DNA of 64,000 nucleotides from an uncultured Lachnospiraceae bacterium. GTDB lineage: Bacteria; Bacillota; Clostridia; Lachnospirales; Lachnospiraceae. The notes below the pieces were generated by a model. It saw only the letters and a list, made by a program, of their open reading frames with translations. It did not search any database and was not told where the DNA came from. The position numbers and the translations under genes were made by a program. The DNA is taken from positions 22,659 through 86,658 of the forward strand of contig CANREG010000001.1 of assembly GCA_947629565.1 (NCBI GenBank). Direction: 5' to 3'. Shown here one piece after another: positions 58,574-64,000 of the stretch. The stretch's first letter is position 1; every line of letters begins with the position of its first letter.

Positions 58574-58699
58574 GGTTTTCTCCTTTTTCTGGTATTGTCT
58601 CCGGACAGGATATAGCCGAGGTGGCTTATACCGGAGCCGGTTAAGAATATTATAGCCCGAAAATGGCATGAGGGCAAGGGATATCCGAATGGTTTCCGG

Positions 58700-58728
58700 T
58701 TGACAGGCAGGGAGAGCTGTGTTACTAT
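58700..58728 (+). promoter_or_regulatory. Promoter of the lipoprotein/ankyrin-SUFU array
   Basis: TTGACA (58700-58705), 17 bp, TACTAT (58723-58728), about 65 bases before the first lipoprotein. No other good promoter is evident within the array, so the six genes may form one operon. Confidence 0.7.
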
Positions 58729-58793
58729 TCGGGTAACAAATCGATTACCAGAAAAAGGAATACATTATAGCAAAGGAAAATTAGGAGGACAGG

Positions 58794-59333
58794 ATGAAGA
58801 AAATAGGAATTATATTTTTAACCGTAATACTATGTTTTAATTTAACCGGGTGTGGAAAACTCATGAGCAGGGGAGAACGATTAACAAGAGAATTAGGTTC
58901 CGATCAGCAGATATCAGACCGGATGATGGAGGAGATTGCAGCAGCATTGGATAATGGAGATGTAGAGGCTTTAAAAAGTCTGTTTTCCAAAGATGCGCTG
59001 AAAAAAGTGGAATACATGGACGAGCAGATACAGGACCTGTTAGACTTCTATCAGGGGAAAAAACAGAGCTTTGAAGGTAATGCAAGTACCAGTACGCACA
59101 CGAAATATGGTGAAGATATAGAAAAGCAATTTATTGGTCAGTATCTATTGATTACAGATAAAGAATCTTATCGGGTTTTATATGATTATACTGTTATTGA
59201 CAAAAACAATCCTGATATAGAAGGCCTGAATCAGTTAGAAATTGTACCAGACAGGCTATATCAGGAGGACGATTTTTTCTTCTTATCCGGGAATGCAGGA
59301 TATGAAGGACCGGGAGTTTATTTGCAAAGGTAA
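58794..59333 (+). CDS. DUF5104-like lipoprotein, copy 1
   Basis: 179 residues. Signal peptide with lipobox LTGC (Cys20), then a helix ISDRMMEEIAAALDNGDVEALKSLFSKDAL and a SnoaL/NTF2-like domain ending GPGVYLQR. Such domains bind small ligands or partners. First gene of the array; AGGAGG lies ahead. Confidence 0.75.
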   Translation: MKKIGIIFLTVILCFNLTGCGKLMSRGERLTRELGSDQQISDRMMEEIAAALDNGDVEALKSLFSKDALKKVEYMDEQIQDLLDFYQGKKQSFEGNASTSTHTKYGEDIEKQFIGQYLLITDKESYRVLYDYTVIDKNNPDIEGLNQLEIVPDRLYQEDDFFFLSGNAGYEGPGVYLQR

Positions 59334-59369
59334 TACATTATAATTAGAGAAAAACTAAGGAGAATGAAT

Positions 59370-59918
59370 ATGAAAAAAATCAAAGTAGTTTTATGCTGTA
59401 TTATTTTATGTATGAATTTAGGCGGGTGTGAAAAATCAAAGAGTTACCAGGAAGAAATGGAAATGGAAATGGAAAAAGAAAAAGAACTGGATTTCGTGCG
59501 GGAACTGGCAGACCGGATGATGGAGAAGATTGCAGAAGCGTTGGATAATAGAGATGCGGAGGCTTTAAAAAGTCTGTTTTCTGAAGCTGCACTGAAAGAA
59601 GCGAAAGATATAGACCGGCAAATAGCTGATTTGATGGATTTTTATCAGGGGAAAATGACTGAGTTTTATGGTATTGCAGGTTCCGATTCACATACGAAAT
59701 ATGGTCAAGAGGTAGAAAAAGAGATTGCCGGACATTATGTTTTGATTACTGATAAAGAGCAATATGACATTGAATATGAGTATAAGCCGATTGATAAATA
59801 TAATGCAGACCAAAAAGGACTGATTTTAATGGAAATTGTAACAGATGCTACATATCAGAAGGATGGATTTATGTGGGAATATCCGGATACTCCGGGAGTT
59901 TATGTACATCATAATTAG
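59370..59918 (+). CDS. DUF5104-like lipoprotein, copy 2
   Basis: 182 residues. MKKIKVVLCCIILCMNLGGC signal and lipobox, then an extra acidic stretch (EEMEMEMEKEKELDF) not seen in the other copies, and the same NTF2-like core (DRMMEKIAEALDNRDAEALKSLF...TPGVYVHHN). The second of two close ATGs has the better spacing to AAGGAG. Confidence 0.75.
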   Translation: MKKIKVVLCCIILCMNLGGCEKSKSYQEEMEMEMEKEKELDFVRELADRMMEKIAEALDNRDAEALKSLFSEAALKEAKDIDRQIADLMDFYQGKMTEFYGIAGSDSHTKYGQEVEKEIAGHYVLITDKEQYDIEYEYKPIDKYNADQKGLILMEIVTDATYQKDGFMWEYPDTPGVYVHHN

Positions 59919-59966
59919 AGGAAAGTTAGGAAGACAGGACAAAGGAAATATGGAAGGGATTCTGAT

Positions 59967-61271
59967 ATGGGTGATGAAAAAAAGGATGTGAAATCTTATT
60001 TTATTGATGCGCTAATTAAAATTACATTGGAAGAGGAGAAGGCACTTCCTGTCGTGAAGCAATGTATTGATGAATGTCCGGAATGTGCAAAATACTGTGA
60101 CGGAAATACATCTTTATTACATAAAGCCGCCAGATATGGAACTCCGGAGATGATTGCGTATATAGCCAATGCCGGTGGGGATGTTAATTGTACGGTGGGA
60201 GAGTACGAAATCACTCCCATGTTTGATGCCATCGTGGCAAAGAAGATTGATAATGTAAGAAAGCTGATAGAATTAGGGGCTGAAATTGACAGTGATGTAT
60301 CAGCAACAAGCCCGGTTCTTGCATCTATTGGCGACCATTATACGGATATATTGCAGCTATTAATTGATGCGGGGGCGGATATTACCTACCAGTACAAGAC
60401 AAAAGATAACCCCTGGTGGGACGCCCTGACCTTTGCAAAATATAACCTACAGGATGAGGCTGTGGAGATTTTGGAGAGGGAATTAAGAAAGAGGGGAATC
60501 AACCCGTCAGAGGATGAAGAAATCTTTAAGAGGAATCAAAAAAAATTAAAAAAACCAAAATTAAAAAAACGAAAACCCAAAAAACAAAAACTAAAAAAAC
60601 GAAAAAAGCAGAAAAACCTTCCGGCTCATGAAGAAGTGGATTACGCAGGATACATAGAGGATCAGTTAGGAGAGATTGCGCAGTATTATGATGCAGAGGA
60701 TATCTTAGAGGTACTATGGGCCGGTGAGCCTGTGATAGAGAATGAGGAGGTCTCCATATCCGTCTATGGTATTCTGCCTGAGGACAAGGATTACGGAATA
60801 CTGATTACCTGCGGCATGAGCGAATTTCCCATGGCGGAGACAGATGAGGGCCTTGAGTATGCGGAAGTCATGATGAAGGTGCCAAAGGAATGGATGGAAG
60901 ACGGGGAGCTTTTGGAGAACCCGGATTATAACTGGACGCTGGAGATGTTGTGCAAAACGGCATATCTTGGCCATATGTATGAAGATATGTATGTGAACGA
61001 AAAAGTGGTTGTGCCCTATGGAGAACCGAACGAAGTCATCTACTTTGATTCGGATTATGAGTTTACCGGCGTGATGCTGTGCAAAGCGGAGGATATACCA
61101 GCCTTAGAGGCAGATGAAGATACGCTGGTAAAATTCTATACGCTGATACCGATTACAGAAGAAGAGGCTAAGTTGGTAAAGGAAAAGGGGAGCGATGCTG
61201 TGAAAAAGATGCTTCGCATTGGAGAGAAGACAGACCTTGAGCGGAAACCTTTGGTGGAGCCGGAGGAATAA
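59967..61271 (+). CDS. Ankyrin-repeat plus SUFU-domain protein, copy 1
   Basis: 434 residues, no signal peptide. Ankyrin repeats at about 35-180 (TSLLHKAARYGTPEMIAYIANAGGDVN), then a very basic linker of about 40 residues (KKLKKPKLKKRKPKKQ), then a SUFU (suppressor-of-fused-like) domain (about 225-434: VSISVYGILPEDKDYGILITC, LEYAEVMMKVPKEW). Both modules are known as immunity proteins in polymorphic toxin systems. No toxin lies next to it here. The lysine linker is absent from copy 2. Confidence 0.8.
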   Translation: MGDEKKDVKSYFIDALIKITLEEEKALPVVKQCIDECPECAKYCDGNTSLLHKAARYGTPEMIAYIANAGGDVNCTVGEYEITPMFDAIVAKKIDNVRKLIELGAEIDSDVSATSPVLASIGDHYTDILQLLIDAGADITYQYKTKDNPWWDALTFAKYNLQDEAVEILERELRKRGINPSEDEEIFKRNQKKLKKPKLKKRKPKKQKLKKRKKQKNLPAHEEVDYAGYIEDQLGEIAQYYDAEDILEVLWAGEPVIENEEVSISVYGILPEDKDYGILITCGMSEFPMAETDEGLEYAEVMMKVPKEWMEDGELLENPDYNWTLEMLCKTAYLGHMYEDMYVNEKVVVPYGEPNEVIYFDSDYEFTGVMLCKAEDIPALEADEDTLVKFYTLIPITEEEAKLVKEKGSDAVKKMLRIGEKTDLERKPLVEPEE

Positions 61272-61286
61272 TTTGGGAGGATGAAT

Positions 61287-61604
61287 ATGAAAAAAATCAA
61301 AGTAGTTTTATGCTGCATTATTTTATGTATGAATTTAGGCGGGTGTGATAAACCCATGAGCAGAGGGAAACAATTAGCAAGGGAATTAGGTTCAGAACAG
61401 CAGTTGGCAGACCGGATGATGGAGGAGATTGTAGCGGCGTTGGATAATGGAGATGTAGAGGCTTATCAGTATGAAGTTGTTGATAAACATAATCCAGACC
61501 GAGAAGGATTGCTTTCAATGGAAATTGTAACAGATGCTACATATCAGAAGAGAGATTTTAGATGGCAATATGCAGATAATCCGGGAGTTTTTTTGCAAAG
61601 GTAA
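61287..61604 (+). CDS. DUF5104-like lipoprotein, copy 3, internally deleted
   Basis: 105 residues. Signal and lipobox (LGGC) and the first helix match copy 1, but after ALDNGDVEA the sequence jumps to YQYEVVDKHNPDREG, so about 70 residues of the core are missing without breaking the frame. Probably non-functional or altered. Confidence 0.7.
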   Translation: MKKIKVVLCCIILCMNLGGCDKPMSRGKQLARELGSEQQLADRMMEEIVAALDNGDVEAYQYEVVDKHNPDREGLLSMEIVTDATYQKRDFRWQYADNPGVFLQR

Positions 61605-61667
61605 TACATGATAGATAAAAAAAGTTAGGAAGACAAAGAAAATTGAAAGTATAGGAGGTATTATGAT

Positions 61668-62906
61668 ATGAAAGAGGAAAACAAAAAGGATGCCGAATCT
61701 TATTTTATTGATGCGCTTATAAACATCAGACTGGAAGAGGAGAAGGCATTTCCTGTCGTGAAGAGATGCATTGATGAGTGCCCGGAATGTGCGAAATATT
61801 GTGACGGGAGTACATCTTTATTGCATGTAGCCGCCAGACATGGAACACCGGAGATGATTGAGTATATAGCCAATGCCGGTGGAGATGTTAATTGTGCGGT
61901 GGAAGAGTACGGAATCACACCCATGTTTAATGCCATTCAAACAAGGAAGATTGATAATGTTAAAAAGTTAATTGAACTTGGCGCTCATGTCAACAGTAAA
62001 GAATCGGTTAACAGTCCGGTTTTGATGGCAGTGCGCTATGGAACAGACATTTTGCGGTTGATTATTGATGCCGGTGGAGATGTTACTTATCAGTATAAGA
62101 CAAAAGACAACCCATGGTGGGACGCTTTATCTCATGCTTTATATTATCATTGCGATGAGGAAGCTGATATCATAAGAAGGGAACTGGCTAAATTGGGAAT
62201 CGACCCGTCAGAGGATGAAGAAATCTTTAAGAGGAATCAGGAAAAACTGCCGGATAATACAAAAGAAGAAGTGGATTACGCAGGATACATAGAGGATCAG
62301 TTAGGAGAGATTGTCCAGTATTATGATGCAGGGGATATCTTAGAGGTACTATGGGCCGGTGAGCCTGTGATAGAGAATGAGGAGGTCTCCATATCCGTCT
62401 ATGGTATTCTGCCTGAGGACAAGGATTACGGAATACTGATTACCTGCGGCATGAGCGAATTTCCCATGGCGGAGACAGATGAGGGGCTTGAGTATGCGGA
62501 AGTCATGATGAAGGTGCCAAAGGAATGGATGGAAGACGAGGAGCTTTTGGAGAACCCGGATTATAACTGGACGCTGGAGATACTGTGCAAAACGGCATAT
62601 CTTGGCCATATGTATGAAGATATGTATGTGAACGAAAAAGTAGTTGTGCCCTATGGGGAGCCGGACGAGGTCATCTGCTTTGATTCGGATTATGAGTTTA
62701 CCGGAGTGATGCTGTGTAAAGCGGAGGACATACCAGCCTTAGAGGCAGATGAAGACACGCTGGTAAAATTCTATACGCTGATACCGATTACAGAAGAAGA
62801 GGCTAAGCTGGTAAAGGAAAAGGGTAGCGATGCTGTGAAAAAGATGCTTCGCAGTGGAGAGAAGACAGACCTTGAGCGGAAACCTTTGGTGGAGCCGGAG
62901 GAATAA
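61668..62906 (+). CDS. Ankyrin-repeat plus SUFU-domain protein, copy 2
   Basis: 412 residues with the same order as copy 1. The SUFU half differs at only about ten positions (for example DEVICF for NEVIYF), while the ankyrin half and linker have diverged clearly more. The linker is short (KLPDNTKEEVDY). AGGAGG lies 9 bases ahead of the ATG. Same immunity-type interpretation. Confidence 0.8.
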   Translation: MKEENKKDAESYFIDALINIRLEEEKAFPVVKRCIDECPECAKYCDGSTSLLHVAARHGTPEMIEYIANAGGDVNCAVEEYGITPMFNAIQTRKIDNVKKLIELGAHVNSKESVNSPVLMAVRYGTDILRLIIDAGGDVTYQYKTKDNPWWDALSHALYYHCDEEADIIRRELAKLGIDPSEDEEIFKRNQEKLPDNTKEEVDYAGYIEDQLGEIVQYYDAGDILEVLWAGEPVIENEEVSISVYGILPEDKDYGILITCGMSEFPMAETDEGLEYAEVMMKVPKEWMEDEELLENPDYNWTLEILCKTAYLGHMYEDMYVNEKVVVPYGEPDEVICFDSDYEFTGVMLCKAEDIPALEADEDTLVKFYTLIPITEEEAKLVKEKGSDAVKKMLRSGEKTDLERKPLVEPEE

Positions 62907-62921
62907 TTTGGGAGAATGAAT

Positions 62922-63464
62922 ATGAAAAAAATCAAAGTGGTTTTATGCTGTATGATTTTATGTATGAATTTAGGCGGGTGTATGAAAAAAGGAGACCGAA
63001 TCAGTAAATGGATTGGTTCAGAACAGGATATGTCAGACCAGATTATGGAAGAAATTGTTACTGCATTGGATGCAAGAGATGCAGATGCATTGAAGGAACA
63101 ATTTTCCGAGGAAGCAATCGGGGAGGCAACTGATTTGGATCAGCAAATAGCCGATTTGATGAATTTTTATCAGGGAAAAAAACAAAGTTTTGAAGACCAT
63201 GCAACAAGTTCCGACACACTCACGAAATATGGTGAAGATGTAGAGAAATCCTTTATTGCTCATTATACCTTAGTAACGGATAAAGAAACATATGAGGTAC
63301 TGTATGATTATAAGGTGATTGACAAAAAAAACAGAGATAAGGAAGGTATGTATCAACTGGAACTAGTAACACAGGAGATTTATAATAAACAAGTAGAAGA
63401 AAACGGAACTTACAGATCTATTTCAGGTGATGAGGGACCAGGTGTATATATGAAAGGGGAATAA
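62922..63464 (+). CDS. DUF5104-like lipoprotein, copy 4
   Basis: 180 residues. Lipobox LGGC, full-length NTF2-like core (SDQIMEEIVTALDARDADALKEQF...GPGVYMKGE). The 5' end and upstream bases are nearly identical to copy 3, showing duplication of an ankyrin-SUFU plus lipoprotein unit. Last gene of the array. Confidence 0.75.
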   Translation: MKKIKVVLCCMILCMNLGGCMKKGDRISKWIGSEQDMSDQIMEEIVTALDARDADALKEQFSEEAIGEATDLDQQIADLMNFYQGKKQSFEDHATSSDTLTKYGEDVEKSFIAHYTLVTDKETYEVLYDYKVIDKKNRDKEGMYQLELVTQEIYNKQVEENGTYRSISGDEGPGVYMKGE

Positions 63465-63602
63465 TAGTGTAAAAGGAAACATAGTCAATTAGAATTTTAA
63501 GCCTGTAAAGCGGTAGGCTCCAGCCTCGCCGAATACAACGAAGCCAAACAATCAATTTAGGTGGAACTGTGAATAAGAAAGGTTAAGAAATAATTTACAT
63601 CA

Positions 63603-63633
63603 AAGCGGCTGTGCATTTAGAGCAGCCGCTTTT
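63603..63633 (+). terminator. Terminator after the array
   Basis: AAGCGGCTG and CAGCCGCTT pair around TGCATTTAGAG, then four T. Between the last gene and this site (63465-63600) I see no gene. Confidence 0.75.
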
Positions 63634-63827
63634 CATGTTCCGTTATATTTTCTGTGTGAGAAATCCGCCTGTTTCGCGGGAGGCATAATTAAGGAATCTG
63701 CGGGCAGGAAGTCACAGCAAAAAGATTATGGGAAAAATTTTTGTTCTAAAAAGAAGGGAAAGGGAATAAAATATATAGTGAAAGCCAAAAATTAACATTT
63801 TTATCACAATTATTTTCAAAATAGGGG

Positions 63828-63855
63828 TTGATTTTTTGGGAAAATAGGGTAAAAT
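63828..63855 (+). promoter_or_regulatory. Heat-shock operon promoter
   Basis: TTGATT (63828-63833), 16 bp, TAAAAT (63850-63855), directly upstream of the CIRCE operator. Confidence 0.65.
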
Positions 63856-63865
63856 AGGAAATATG

Positions 63866-63892
63866 TTAGCACTCAAATTGAGTGAGTGCTAA
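63866..63892 (+). promoter_or_regulatory. CIRCE operator (HrcA binding site)
   Basis: A perfect TTAGCACTC-N9-GAGTGCTAA. HrcA represses groES-groEL or hrcA-grpE-dnaK through this element. The regulated gene starts beyond the window; 63893-64000 appears to be its leader and shows no recognisable protein start. Confidence 0.93.
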
Positions 63893-64000
63893 CGGAATAG
63901 AACAAGGAACAGCCACAGGGCTGAGGTAGTGTCAAGTGACATATGAAAAACTGAGCTGAAAAAAACAGGCTCTGATGAACCTTGAAAAATGCAGATATTG

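Noticed and set aside
1..64000. CRISPR arrays and diversity-generating retroelement
   Set aside because: No regularly spaced 25-40 bp repeats and no reverse transcriptase frame were found; fibre variation is explained by inversion sites.

Overview
The window looks like a chromosome segment of a low-to-mid GC Clostridia, most likely Lachnospiraceae. The clues are a BspA-type leucine-rich-repeat protein, DUF4250, DUF6062 and DUF2225 genes, the order cysS-mrnC-rlmB, a SigH-like sigma factor, AGGAGG-type ribosome sites, and a CIRCE heat-shock operator at the right edge. The genus cannot be fixed from sequence alone.

Left host flank (1-11261): the 3' part of an LRR surface protein, an AI-2E-type transporter, a patatin-like phospholipase, a small DUF4250 gene on the other strand, argJ, pepD, ispF, a GNAT acetyltransferase, then a promoter-led cysS-mrnC-rlmB operon and tRNA-Thr(GGT).

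Prophage (11246-52464, about 41.2 kb): it is inserted in the 3' end of the tRNA-Thr gene and bounded by a 16-bp direct repeat. It is a myovirus (sheath, tube, P2-like baseplate) with a lambda-like head (GpA terminase, GpB-like portal, ClpP-type protease, decoration and capsid E proteins). Leftward genes are the integrase, hicBA and a CI-like repressor. A three-operator switch drives rightward early genes. These include a rolling-circle-type HUH Rep, a PcfJ-like protein, an AcrIIA9-like candidate anti-CRISPR, a Dam methylase, a BlaI-type regulator, a MmcB-like nuclease, an HNH nuclease, a degenerate RNase H-like protein and an ASCH protein. A RinA/ArpU-like late regulator and a short tyrosine recombinase precede the packaging genes. 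Holin, endolysin and a decayed lysin fragment end the phage.

The main discovery candidate is at 48616-50762. The tail-fibre gene carries a 14-bp site in frame at codon 554. Three more copies of this site, in alternating orientation, bound two 560-bp cassettes. Each cassette holds two head-to-head alternative fibre C-termini, all four in frame with the site. A dedicated tyrosine recombinase gene lies exactly between the cassettes. This is the architecture of a self-contained shufflon for switching phage host range.

Right host flank (52465-64000): a type I toxin-antitoxin module resembling txpA/ratA, a SigH-like sigma factor, a membrane protein with a mucin-like tail, glnS, DUF2225, a papain-like/NlpC-type protein and DUF6062. 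Next comes an array of four related lipoproteins alternating with two ankyrin-SUFU proteins, resembling an orphan polymorphic-toxin immunity cluster. The window ends with a promoter and CIRCE operator for a heat-shock operon lying beyond the edge.
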